NCBI RefSeq assembly: GCF_001423245.1
Contig: NZ_LMOH01000012.1
Coordinates: forward strand, 702,230 to 766,229
Direction: 5' to 3'
Origin: Aureimonas sp. Leaf324
Lineage (GTDB): Bacteria > Pseudomonadota > Alphaproteobacteria > Rhizobiales > Rhizobiaceae
Length of the DNA stretch: 64,000 bases
The notes beneath the pieces are model-generated. The model ran no database searches. It was not told the DNA's origin and saw only the letters and a program-made list of their open reading frames with translations. Below are positions 26,218 through 36,009 of this stretch, in pieces; position 1 is the stretch's first letter; the number at the start of each line of letters is the position of its first letter. Both the position numbers and the translations under genes were made by a program.

Positions 26218-26530
26218 CACGCTCAACCTACCTCGCTCGCCCCGCCCGAACAGCGCCATGCGACACCATGCCGGCCGAATGCGGCTGTTTCCGGGGCATC
26301 GGCTCCCGCGTCCTGCCACTGGACGGCGCGGGAGGGAAGCCGATTTCCTACGGCCCGGGCGCTGCGATCACGACGCTGCGAGCCGCAGCCACGGATCCGC
26401 GCCGTTGCCGCGCCGCCTCCTGTGGCGATAGGGCGCGATCGGGAAATGCTTGGCAGCGGCGCGGTCCCTTGCCATACCCTAGCCCCGTTCGGCATCGACA
26501 GACATGTGGGACCTCACCAGCGAAACGGCC
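26218..26530. promoter_or_regulatory. Divergent promoter region of crtW and crtZ
   Basis: A 313-bp gap. A possible rightward promoter is TTGGCA (26450-26455), 17 bp, CATACC (26473-26478), about 50 bp before crtZ; the -10 is a poor match. Nothing else was recognised here, and no dyad is shared with other promoters in the window. Confidence 0.4.
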
Positions 26531-27073
26531 ATGACCCTCGACATCCTCTTGTATGCCCTGATCGCCCTGGTGACCGTCGTCGCGATGGAGGGGTTCGCCT
26601 GGGGCGCCCACAAATACGTCATGCACGGGCGCAGCGGCTGGGGCTGGCACAAATCGCACCACGAGGAGACCGAAGGGCTGTTCGAGAAGAACGACCTCTA
26701 CGCGGTCGTCTTCAGCGTCTTCGCGGTCGCCCTGTTCTTCGTCGGGCATTACCTGTCGCCGATCCTCCTCGCCATCGGCTGGGGGATCACGATCTACGGC
26801 CTGCTCTACTTCGTCGCCCATGACGGGCTGGTGCATCAGCGCTGGCCGTTCCACTACGTGCCGCACCGCGGCTACGCCAAGCGCCTCGTGCAGGCGCACC
26901 GCCTGCACCATGCGGTCGAGGGCCGCGACCACTGCGTCTCGTTCGGGTTCCTCTACGCGCCGCCGATCGACAAGCTGAAGGCGGAACTTCGCCGCTCGGG
27001 CGTGCTCGACCGCGAGCGGATCGAGCGCTCGGTGGTCGCGCAAGGGGCGGCGCACGCCCCCGTGCGCGACTGA
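26531..27073 (+). CDS. crtZ: Beta-carotene 3-hydroxylase
   Basis: A 180-residue membrane protein with the CrtZ histidine boxes HKYVMHG, HKSHH, HDGLVHQRWPFHYVPHRGY and HRLHHAVEG. CrtZ hydroxylates carbon 3 of beta-ionone rings (beta-carotene to zeaxanthin; canthaxanthin to astaxanthin). ATG at 26531 opens the first hydrophobic helix; an in-frame ATG at 26504 is an alternative. Convergent with the M32 peptidase gene 57 bp downstream. Confidence 0.94.
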   Translation: MTLDILLYALIALVTVVAMEGFAWGAHKYVMHGRSGWGWHKSHHEETEGLFEKNDLYAVVFSVFAVALFFVGHYLSPILLAIGWGITIYGLLYFVAHDGLVHQRWPFHYVPHRGYAKRLVQAHRLHHAVEGRDHCVSFGFLYAPPIDKLKAELRRSGVLDRERIERSVVAQGAAHAPVRD

Positions 27074-27130
27074 GGCGCCGCCGACGGGCCGCTGCCCCTC
27101 GCCGCTTCTGTCGGGACAACCAGCGCCGTC

Positions 27131-28647
27131 TCAGGCGGTCGCGCCGGAGAACTTCGCCCGGAGGTATCGCAGGTACGGCTCGGCCGACAGCGCCTCTCCC
27201 GTCGCATCCCGCAGGAGTTCGTCGCGCGTGCGCGAGCGACCGTGGCGGCAGACGGCATCGGTCAGATGCGCGCGCAGCCGATCGTAGTCACCCTCGGCAA
27301 GGCTCGCATCGAGCCCTGCGTCGCGCGCCTTGAGCGCTTCCATCAGCTGGGCGGCCATCGCGTTTCCAACCGTGTAGGTCGGGAATGAGCCGAAATAGCC
27401 GGACGACCAGTGAACGTCCTGCAGGCAGCCCCACCGATCGTCGGGCACCTCGAGGCCGAGATCGCGGCGCACCGCCTCGTTCCAGGCGCTGGGAACGTCG
27501 CGTGGCGCGAGCGAGCCGTCGAGCAGCGCTGCCTCGATTTCCGTCCGCAGCATGATGTGGAGATCGTAGGTGAGCTCGTCCGCCTCGACGCGGATGAAAC
27601 CGGGCTCCACATGGTTGACGGCGCACGTGAAGCGCTCCGGCGACACGTCGTCGAGCCGGCCGGGGACATGCGCGCGCAGCCGACCCATGTTCTTTTGCCA
27701 GAACGCCAGCGAACGCCCGACGTGGTTCTCCCACAGGCGGGACTGCGACTCGTGCGCGCCGAAACTCGTGCCGCCGACCGCATAGAGAAGGATCAGATCG
27801 GTCGCGAAGACCGTGCGGGTGAACGCGTCCGCGATGTTCTGCTCGTAGAGACCGTGGCCGGCCTCGTGCAGCGCCCCGAACAGGGCGCCAGGCAGGAACT
27901 CCTCGCGGTAGCGCGTCGTGATGCGCACGTCGTTGCGCGTGAACGATATCTCGAACGGGTGCACCGCCGTGTCGAGGCGACCGCGCCCGAAGTCGTAACC
28001 CGTCAGTTCGGCGAGGTCCCGGCAGAGCGCGCGCTGCGCCTCGGCGGGAAAGCGCCGGTGAACGACATCGTCGCGCTCGCGCCCGCGCGCCTCGTCGAGA
28101 ATGGGAAGGATGCCGGCGCGCAGCGTAGCGAAGAAGCGCCGGATGGAGGCGGCGGTCTCGCCGGGCTCGTAGAGCGCCACCATCGCGCTGTAGGGATGGC
28201 CGTCATGGCCGATCGCCGCCGCGCTCTCGCGCGCCAGCGCGACGCTCTCGTCGAGGAAGGGCAGAAAGACGGCAAAGTCGCTGGTCTCGCGCGCCGTCGC
28301 CCAAGCCGCCCCCGCGACGGGGCCGAGTTCAGCCTGCCGGCGCAGCAACGCGGCGTCGAGCCGCCTGTGATGATCGATCGCAGCCTGCACCGTCAGGGCC
28401 GCCCGCCGGTCGAGGTCGGTGTCCGCCCGCCCCTCGGTCTCGGCGAGGAGATCGTCCGTCGCACGCCGGGTGGCGTCCGACAGGATGCGCTCGCGCGCGA
28501 TGCCCTTCAGCGTCGCGATCTGGTTGCCGCGCGTCTGCGCGCCGCCGGCCGGCATCATCGTGCGGTTGTCCCACTGGAGGAGCGCCACGGCACACAGGAT
28601 ATCGTTGACGGCGCCGATCTCCTCGGCGAGGGCCTGCGCTGCGCGGC

Positions 28648-28651
<4 letters not shown>
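27131..28651 (-). CDS. M32-family metallocarboxypeptidase
   Basis: A 506-residue carboxypeptidase Taq-type enzyme. The zinc motif HEAGH is at residues 262-266 in LFGALHEAGHGLYEQN, with downstream GGTSFGAHESQSRLWEN supplying the third ligand region and the HPFEISFTRNDVRITTRY block also conserved. Such enzymes remove C-terminal residues from peptides, with little preference except against proline. It overlaps the upstream ABC ATPase gene by 4 bp and is the last gene of a peptide-import operon, so it probably digests what the importer brings in. Confidence 0.94.
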
Positions 28652-29657
<1,006 letters not shown>

Positions 29658-29661
<4 letters not shown>

Positions 29662-30629
29662 GCGGCAGCTTCCAGCGGATGGTGGCAGAGGACGGCCTGC
29701 GTGCCGAGGGTGACCAGCGGCGGCTCCTCGACGCAGCGCTCGGTGCGGCGCGCGCAGCGGGGCTGGAACGGGCAGCCGGCGGGAAGATGGGCGAGCGAGG
29801 GCGTCGAGCCCGGGATCTGGGGGAGCCGGCTGCCGGGTTCGTGCTGGCCGGGCACGGAATCGAGAAGCCCGCGCGTGTAGGGATGGCGCGGCCGGGCGAT
29901 CACGGCGTCGGCCGGGCCGCGTTCCACGATCCGCCCCGCATACATCACGCACAGGTCGTCGGCGAGGCTGGAGACGACGGCAAGGTCGTGAGTGATCCAG
30001 ACCACCGCCGTCCCCGTGTCGTCGGCGAGGCGTCGGATCTCGGCGAGGATCTGCCCCTGGATCGAGACGTCGAGCGCGGTGGTCGGCTCGTCGGCGATGA
30101 TCACGGCCGGCTGATGGAGGAGCGCGATGGCGATCGCCACGCGCTGGCGCATGCCGCCCGAGAGTTGGTGGGGATAGGCGCGCAGGCGCTCCGCCGGCGA
30201 CGGGATGCCGACCGCCTCCAGCGCCCGGCGCGCGCGCTCGCTCGCCTCCGCCTTCGAGACCTTCGCATGCGCGCGCACGGCCATGCGCATCTGGTCGCCG
30301 ACCGTCAGGACGGGGTTGAGCGTCATCATCGGGTCCTGGAACACCATCGCCACGCGATGGCCGCGCATCCGGCGCTGCTCGGCCGGCGAAAGGGCGCGCA
30401 TGTCGACGCCCTCGACCCGCACCTCGCCGGCCGCGACCTCGCCCGGCTCGTCGATCAGGCCGAGGATCGAGAAGCCGGTGACGCTCTTGCCGGAACCGGA
30501 TTCGCCGACGAGCCCGAGGATGCGGCCGCGCTCGACGCTGAAGCTGACGCCGTTCACCGCGGTCAGCGGGCCGGCACGCGTGTCGAAGCGGGTGACGAGG
30601 CCGCGCACGTCGAGGGCGGGCGCGCTCAT
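29658..30629 (-). CDS. Oligopeptide-type ABC transporter ATPase (DppD/OppD-like)
   Basis: A 323-residue ATPase: Walker [67 protein letters not shown], and the C-terminal [13 protein letters not shown] with [17 protein letters not shown]. Overlaps the next two genes by 4 bp each way. Confidence 0.92.
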
Positions 30630-31531
30630 CGACGACCCCTCGGATCCAGAAGATGCCGCACGCGGTCACCCACGAGGTTGATCGCGACGACGGCGACCAT
30701 CAGCGCGACGCCCGGATAGATCGACAGCCAATGGCGGTCGGAATGAATGTACTTGAAGCCATTGGAGATCAGCGAGCCGAGCGAGGGTTCGGTGAGCGGC
30801 AGGCCGACGCCGAGAAAGGACAGGGTCGCCTCGAGCGCGATGGCGCCGGCGACCTGCACGCTCGCCACGACGATCAGCGGCGGCAGGACGTTGGGAAGGA
30901 GATGGCGGAAGAGGACGCGGGACGCCGGCAGCGGGGTCGAGCGGGCGGCCTCGATATAGTCCTTGCGCCGCTCGGCGATCGCGGCGCCATGGGTGGTGCG
31001 GGCGAAGTAGGCGTACTGCGCGACCACCAGCGCCGCGACGATCTGGGCGAGTCCCTGCCCGAGCACGGCGACCAGCACCAGCGCCAGGAGGATCGCGGGC
31101 ATCGACAGCTGCAGGTCCACGATCCGCATCAGGAGCGCTTCCCACCGGCCGCCGAAATAGGCCGCCGACAGCCCGACGAGGACGCCGAAGGCGAGCGCCA
31201 GGAGATTGGCGGTCAGGCCGATCACGAAGCTCGTGCGCAGGCCGTAGAGGATCGCCGACAGCATGTCGCGTCCGACATTGTCGGTGCCGAGCCAGTGGAC
31301 ATAGCCGCCCGATCCCGTTTCGCCGGGCATCAGGAACGCGTCCGCCCAGTCGAGCGAGGCCATGTCGTAGGGGTCCTGCGGCGTCAGCCAGGGCGCACCG
31401 AAGGAGGCGACGAGGAGGACCGCGATGACGACGAGCGCGAGGACGGCCAGCGGCGAGCGGCGGTAGTCGCTCCAGACCTGCCGCAGCCGGACGCCGCGCG
31501 TCTCGGTCGGAGGGGCGATGGCAAGGCTCAT
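30626..31531 (-). CDS. Oligopeptide-type ABC permease (DppC-like)
   Basis: A 301-residue permease with about six hydrophobic segments. HWLGTDNVGRDMLSAILYGLRTSFVIGLTA and the loop DYIEAARSTPLPASRVLFRHLLPNVLPPLIVV are the DppC hallmarks. Overlaps the DppB-like gene by 4 bp. Confidence 0.92.
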   Translation of the reverse strand: MSLAIAPPTETRGVRLRQVWSDYRRSPLAVLALVVIAVLLVASFGAPWLTPQDPYDMASLDWADAFLMPGETGSGGYVHWLGTDNVGRDMLSAILYGLRTSFVIGLTANLLALAFGVLVGLSAAYFGGRWEALLMRIVDLQLSMPAILLALVLVAVLGQGLAQIVAALVVAQYAYFARTTHGAAIAERRKDYIEAARSTPLPASRVLFRHLLPNVLPPLIVVASVQVAGAIALEATLSFLGVGLPLTEPSLGSLISNGFKYIHSDRHWLSIYPGVALMVAVVAINLVGDRVRHLLDPRGRR

Positions 31532-32505
31532 TCGGAATTCCCTCCGAGCCGGACGCGCGGGTCGAGGCGCGCGTAGACGAGATCGACGGTGAAGTTGATC
31601 AGCACGAAGAGAATCACGACGAGCACGAGGTAGGCGACCATGACGGGCCGATCGAGCTGGAGGATGGAATCGATGATCAGCTTGCCGACGCCCGGCCAGT
31701 TGAAGACGCTCTCGGTGACCACCGCGAAGGCGAGCGTCGAGCCGAGTTCGAGGCCAAACACGGTGACGAGCGGGATCGAGATGTTCTTGAGGACGTGGGA
31801 GCCGACGATGCGGCCCTCGGACAGGCCTTGCGCGCGGGCGAAGCGCACGTAGTCGGCGCGCATCGCCTCCACCATGCCCGCGCGCGTCAGGCGGATCATC
31901 AGGCCCATGTTGAAGAGCGACAGGTTGATCGCGGGCAGGATGACATGGCTCCAGCCGTCGCGCGTGACGAGCGAGGTGGACAGGCCGAGAAGCGAGCCGA
32001 CCTCGCCCCGCCCGCCGGACGGCAGGACGCCGAGCCCCACCGCGAAGGTCATGATCAGGAGCATGCCGATCCAGAAGGTGGGGACCGAGAAGCCCAACAC
32101 CGAAAAGGCCATGATCGCCTTGGCGCCCGGCGACTGCGGCCGGTAGCCGGCATAGATGCCCGCCGGCACGCCGATCAGCGTCGCGAGCGCGACGGAGACG
32201 AGGACGAGCTCGAGCGTCGCCGGCAGGCGCGAGAAGATGAGATCGACGACGGGAACGTTGTAGATCAGGCTCCGCCCGAGATCGCCCGTCGCCACCCCGC
32301 CGAGGAAGTTCACGTATTGCCGCCACAGCGGCAGGTCGAGCCCGTACTGGGCGATCAGCGCGGCGCGCGTCGCCTGGTCGGCGCCCGGATCGATCAGGAC
32401 GTCGATCGGGTTGCCGATGGCGTAGACACCGAGGAACACGATGATCGACATCGCGAAGATGACGATCATGGCCTGCGCCAGACGCTGGAGGACGAAGCCG
32501 GCCAT
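31528..32505 (-). CDS. Oligopeptide-type ABC permease (DppB-like)
   Basis: A 325-residue permease with six hydrophobic segments. VLQRLAQAMIVIFAMSIIVFLGVYAIGNPIDVL at the N-terminus, ATGDLGRSLIYNVPVVDLIFSRLPATLELVLVS, and the loop ADYVRFARAQGLSEGRIVGSHVLKNISIPLVTVFGLELG are typical of DppB. A 71-bp gap separates it from the binding-protein gene. Confidence 0.92.
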   Translation of the reverse strand: MAGFVLQRLAQAMIVIFAMSIIVFLGVYAIGNPIDVLIDPGADQATRAALIAQYGLDLPLWRQYVNFLGGVATGDLGRSLIYNVPVVDLIFSRLPATLELVLVSVALATLIGVPAGIYAGYRPQSPGAKAIMAFSVLGFSVPTFWIGMLLIMTFAVGLGVLPSGGRGEVGSLLGLSTSLVTRDGWSHVILPAINLSLFNMGLMIRLTRAGMVEAMRADYVRFARAQGLSEGRIVGSHVLKNISIPLVTVFGLELGSTLAFAVVTESVFNWPGVGKLIIDSILQLDRPVMVAYLVLVVILFVLINFTVDLVYARLDPRVRLGGNSE

Positions 32506-32576
32506 CGCGATCCTTCAACAATCGGAAATTCGTGGCCCGCGCACGCCGTCGGCGGCGGCGCGGGCGGCGGCGCGCG

Positions 32577-34151
32577 TCAGGACGCGGGCTTGATGAGGTA
32601 GGCGAGCGTCTCCTGGTCGACGCGCGGCTGGAAGCTCACGGTTCCGGCCTTCGCCGCCCAGACGGTCTGCAGGATCACGGTCGGAATGATCGCCCGGTCC
32701 TCCATCGACATCTTCGAGGTCTCTTCGAAGATCGCGCGGCGCTTGTCGTCGTCGAGCGTCCGCTGGCCTTCCTCGAACCGCGCGTCGAAGGCCTTGTTCG
32801 AATAGCCCGTGCGATTGAAGGCGCCGAGGCCGATGTTCGGGTCCGCCGTGTGGATCAGGGAGCCGTAGGTGTAGGACGCCTCGCCGGTGATCGTGCCCCA
32901 GGCCGACATCTGGACCGAATAGTCGCCGCGCTGCGAGGCGGGGAAGAAGACGGTGCCGTTCAGCGCATTGGCGTTGACCTTCAGCCCGGCGCGCGACCAC
33001 ATCTGCGCCAGTGCCTCGCAGACCACGGAGTCGCCCGGCACGCGGTTGTTGGTGCAGGTGAAGTCGAACTCGAAGCCCTTGGGATAGCCCGCTTCGGCCA
33101 GAAGCGCCTTCGCACCGGCCAGATCGTATTCGGGCGCCGGAAGATCGGCGGAATAGCCGAAGAAGCCTTCCGGCATCAGCTGGTTGGCAGGCTTGCCGAG
33201 ACCTTCCAGGACGACGCGCACGAGCGTCTTGCGGTCGATCGCCTTGTCGAGCGCCGTGCGCACCTTGAGATCGGCGAACGGGTTGGCATCGATTTCCTTG
33301 CCGTCGACCTTCACCTTCTGCGGCAGCGTCTCCTTCTGCACGGGCTGGACGTTCAGGATGTAGAGCGAGTCGGAGATGAAGGTCTCCATGCCCCCGTCGC
33401 CCTTCAGCGACGGGTAGTCGCTCGCCGGCACGTAGTTGATGAGATCGACGCCGCCCGAGCGCAGCGCCGCCACGCGGGCCGCGTCGTCCGGGATCTCGCG
33501 GCGCACGACGCGCTGCCAATGGGGCTTCTCGCCCCAATAGTCCTCGTTGCGCTCGGCCACGAAGTCGCCCTTCGGCGTCCAGGACACGAACTTGTAGGGC
33601 CCCGAACCGATGGCCTTGGCGCCCGAGTTGAAGTCCTCGTTGCGCGCCTCCGCGCCGGTCGACTTCGGCACGATGAAGAGGCGGATGAAATCGTTGGGCA
33701 GCGAGGGGGCGGTGCCGTTGGTGGTGACTTTCAGCGTGGTGGGATCGACGACCTCGACCGACTTCACGCGCTTCGTGTAGATCGTCATCGACATCGGGCC
33801 GGTGACCTGCGGAATGCGCTCGATCGAGAACTTGACGTCCTCGGCGGTCAAGGGCTCGCCGTTGTGAAACTTGACGCCCTCGCGGATCTTGAACTCCCAG
33901 GTGTCCTCGCCGGTCGGCGTCCAAGACGTGGCGATCGCGGGCTGGAGCTGGAGGTTGTTGTCGACGCCCACCAGCGTGTCGAAGACGTGGCGCAGGGTTT
34001 CGGCCTGGCTGCCGAGCGTCGACCAGTGCGGGTCGATCGAATCGGGGCCGGCGCGCACACCGATCGTCAGCGTCTGGGCTTCGGCCGCCAGTGGCGCCGC
34101 CATCATCAGCGCGAGCGTGGCGATCGAAGCGTGCAGGAACTTGCGTGACAT
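32577..34151 (-). CDS. Oligopeptide-type periplasmic binding protein (SBP_bac_5)
   Basis: A 524-residue binding protein with signal peptide MSRKFLHASIATLALMMAAPLAAEAQ. The mature part TLTIGVRAGPDSIDPHWSTLGSQAETLRHVFDTLVGVDNNLQLQPAIATSW is the usual family-5 opening, and KFHNGEPLTAEDVKFSIERI is the family signature. The ligand is unknown; the M32 carboxypeptidase and isoaspartyl peptidase nearby point to a peptide or amide. ATG at 34151 is chosen as the start of the signal peptide. A strong dyad lies 17-40 bp before it. Confidence 0.92.
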   Translation of the reverse strand: MSRKFLHASIATLALMMAAPLAAEAQTLTIGVRAGPDSIDPHWSTLGSQAETLRHVFDTLVGVDNNLQLQPAIATSWTPTGEDTWEFKIREGVKFHNGEPLTAEDVKFSIERIPQVTGPMSMTIYTKRVKSVEVVDPTTLKVTTNGTAPSLPNDFIRLFIVPKSTGAEARNEDFNSGAKAIGSGPYKFVSWTPKGDFVAERNEDYWGEKPHWQRVVRREIPDDAARVAALRSGGVDLINYVPASDYPSLKGDGGMETFISDSLYILNVQPVQKETLPQKVKVDGKEIDANPFADLKVRTALDKAIDRKTLVRVVLEGLGKPANQLMPEGFFGYSADLPAPEYDLAGAKALLAEAGYPKGFEFDFTCTNNRVPGDSVVCEALAQMWSRAGLKVNANALNGTVFFPASQRGDYSVQMSAWGTITGEASYTYGSLIHTADPNIGLGAFNRTGYSNKAFDARFEEGQRTLDDDKRRAIFEETSKMSMEDRAIIPTVILQTVWAAKAGTVSFQPRVDQETLAYLIKPAS

Positions 34152-34167
34152 GCCGGCGAACCCCTCA

Positions 34168-34191
34168 AGTGTTACGGTCATCTGTAACACT
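34168..34191. promoter_or_regulatory. Dyad AGTGTTAC-N8-GTAACACT, operator candidate
   Basis: A perfect 8-bp inverted repeat with an 8-bp spacer, just upstream of the binding-protein gene in the 159-bp gap shared with the divergent gntR gene. Likely the target of that regulator. Confidence 0.65.
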
Positions 34192-34286
34192 AGGAACCGT
34201 TCTCGGCTGCGGTCAAGTCCAAATTCGCGCCAGGATTATGCTGCAATTGCACAACACCCGACCACGCAGCCGGCTTGATGCGGCCG

Positions 34287-34308
34287 ATGTAATGGTGCAC
34301 TGATACAT
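34287..34308. promoter_or_regulatory. Palindrome ATGTA-N3-GTGCAC-N3-TACAT before gntR
   Basis: A 22-bp symmetric element with perfect outer and central blocks, ending 2 bp before the gntR start codon. Its position suggests autorepression at the leader or start site. It does not closely resemble the 34168 dyad, so two proteins or two modes may be involved. Confidence 0.45.
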
Positions 34309-34310
34309 TC

Positions 34311-35360
34311 ATGAGCAGTCTCGACACCCAGCTGGAGCAGGCGGCAAACCGCATCGCGGCGGCGATCGACCGTGGCCTGTCGGTGCCGATCAGCGTCCAG
34401 CTCCGCGGCGCGCTCGAATACGGCATCGCGTCGGGCGACCTGCCGGCCGGCTCCCAGCTGCCCTCGGTGCGCGCGCTCGCGGCCCGCCTCGGCGTGTCGC
34501 CGGTCACCGTCTCGGGCGCCTATGCCGCGCTCCGCTCGTCGGGACTGATGGAAGGGCGCGTCGGGGCCGGCAGCTTCGTCACGCGGGGCGCCAGCCCCGC
34601 CAGCGGGGCTGGCGACGCACACCGCATCCTCCAGTCGCGCATCGAGGACCTCGTCGAACTCGCGGAAGGTCTCGGCCTCGACCGCCAGGAACTCGTGCTG
34701 CGCGTCGCCAACGCGCGAGCGCGCCCCCGGGCCCTGCGCATCCTGATGCTCGGCATCTTTCCGGAAGCGACGGAAAGCTATGCGGCCGTCCTGCGCACGC
34801 ACCTGCGGGAGCGCGACGAGGTGCTGGCGGCCACGCTTCGGGACGCCGAGGACGCGCGGCCCACCGGCGTCGATCTCGTTGTGACCCCGCTCAACGTGCG
34901 CGCCGAGGCGCAGCGCCTGTTTCCAAACGTGCCGGTGGTCGGCATGACCTTCATCCCGACCGAGACGACGCGGATCGAGCTGGCGCGGATCGCGCCCGAG
35001 GCGCGCGTCGCGGTGGTCTCCTACTTCGCCGAGTTCCTAGCGCTCATGCGCGCCGGCATCCTGCGCTTCGCCCCGCACGTCTCGGCGACCGACGCGTGCC
35101 TGTGGAACGCGCCCGAGATCGACGAGGTGCTCGACCGCTGCGAGGTGCTGATCTTCGCGACCGGCGCGGAGAGCCTGCGCGAGCGACTGCGCCCCGGCCA
35201 GAGGGCCATCGAATACCGCCACACCCCCGATCCCCACGCGATCCGAACCGAACTCCTGCCGGCCATCCAGGCGCGGCGCGAGACGCCCAGCATCGAGGAA
35301 TCCTCCGTTGAAGATAGACGACAGCAACTGGTTCGAGATCGAAGCCTATCTGAAGCATGA
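34311..35360 (+). CDS. GntR-family regulator with a Rossmann-like C-terminal domain
   Basis: A 349-residue protein. Residues ~24-93 form a GntR winged helix: PISVQLRGALEYGIASGDLPAGSQLPSVRALAARLGVSPVTVSGAYAALRSSGLMEGRVGAGSFV. The C-terminal ~240 residues are not FCD, UTRA or aminotransferase domains; strands such as VDLVVTPLNVRAEAQRLFPNVPVVGMTF and ARVAVVSYFAEFLALM suggest a binding-protein or Rossmann-like sensor. The linker is encoded by an 11-bp perfect hairpin sequence. It is divergent from the peptide importer and its 3' end overlaps the creatininase gene by 53 bp. Confidence 0.87.
   Translation: MSSLDTQLEQAANRIAAAIDRGLSVPISVQLRGALEYGIASGDLPAGSQLPSVRALAARLGVSPVTVSGAYAALRSSGLMEGRVGAGSFVTRGASPASGAGDAHRILQSRIEDLVELAEGLGLDRQELVLRVANARARPRALRILMLGIFPEATESYAAVLRTHLRERDEVLAATLRDAEDARPTGVDLVVTPLNVRAEAQRLFPNVPVVGMTFIPTETTRIELARIAPEARVAVVSYFAEFLALMRAGILRFAPHVSATDACLWNAPEIDEVLDRCEVLIFATGAESLRERLRPGQRAIEYRHTPDPHAIRTELLPAIQARRETPSIEESSVEDRRQQLVRDRSLSEA
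34589..34614. repeat. Perfect 11-bp inverted repeat inside the gntR linker
   Basis: CGCCAGCCCCG, loop ccag, CGGGGCTGGCG. It encodes the Ala/Ser/Pro/Gly linker between the DNA-binding and sensor domains (about residues 93-101). It may be an inserted palindromic element or simply linker codon choice. Confidence 0.6.
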
Positions 35361-36009
35361 CGACCGCTGCGTGCTGCCGCTCGGCTCGACCGAGCAGCAT
35401 GCCTATCTCAGCCTGTCGGTCGATTCGATCCTGGCCGAGCGCATGGCGGCCGAGGCGGCGGAACCGCTCGGCGTTCCGGTCTTTCCGGTCCTCGCCTACG
35501 GCCTGGCGCCCTATTTCAATGCCTATCCCGGCACGGTCTCCTTGCGCACGGTCACCTACATGGCCGTGGTGCGCGACATCCTCGACAGCCTCTACCGCAG
35601 CGGGTTCCGCCGGGTCCTTATCGTCAACGGCCACGGCGGCAACTCGCCGGTGCAGCCGGTCACGATGGAATGGATGGACGAGCGGCCGGGCGCGCGCGCG
35701 CGCTTCCACAACTGGTGGAACGCCCCGCGCGCCTGGGCCAAGGTGCAGGAGATCGACCCGAAGGCGAGCCACGCCTCCTGGATGGAGAACTTCCCCTGGA
35801 CGCGCCTGCCCGGTCGCCCCGTTCCCGGCGAGCAGAAGCCGATGGCCGATTTCGACCGCCTGAAGGACCGGTCCGCCGAGGGCGTTCGCGAGCTTGTCGG
35901 TGACGGCAACTACGGCGGCTACTACCAGCGCGACGACGCCGAGATGGAAGCGCTCTGGCGCGTGGGCGTCGAGGAGACCCGTTCGCTTCTGGACGGAGAC
36001 TGGCGTTGA
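35308..36009 (+). CDS. Creatininase-family amidohydrolase-like protein
   Basis: A 233-residue protein of the creatininase/MftE-like family. VLPLGSTEQHAYLSLSVDSILAERMA carries the metal-site pattern (Glu29, His31, Asp39) and VLIVNGHGGNSPV the conserved NGHGGN loop. The usual HLPLxTD text is changed to YLSLSVD. Relatives open lactam or cyclic-amide rings or cleave peptides. The likely start is TTG at 35308, with GAGGAA 7 bp upstream; there is no ATG before the conserved region. It overlaps the gntR 3' end and is coupled to the next gene. Confidence 0.83.
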   Translation: MKIDDSNWFEIEAYLKHDDRCVLPLGSTEQHAYLSLSVDSILAERMAAEAAEPLGVPVFPVLAYGLAPYFNAYPGTVSLRTVTYMAVVRDILDSLYRSGFRRVLIVNGHGGNSPVQPVTMEWMDERPGARARFHNWWNAPRAWAKVQEIDPKASHASWMENFPWTRLPGRPVPGEQKPMADFDRLKDRSAEGVRELVGDGNYGGYYQRDDAEMEALWRVGVEETRSLLDGDWR

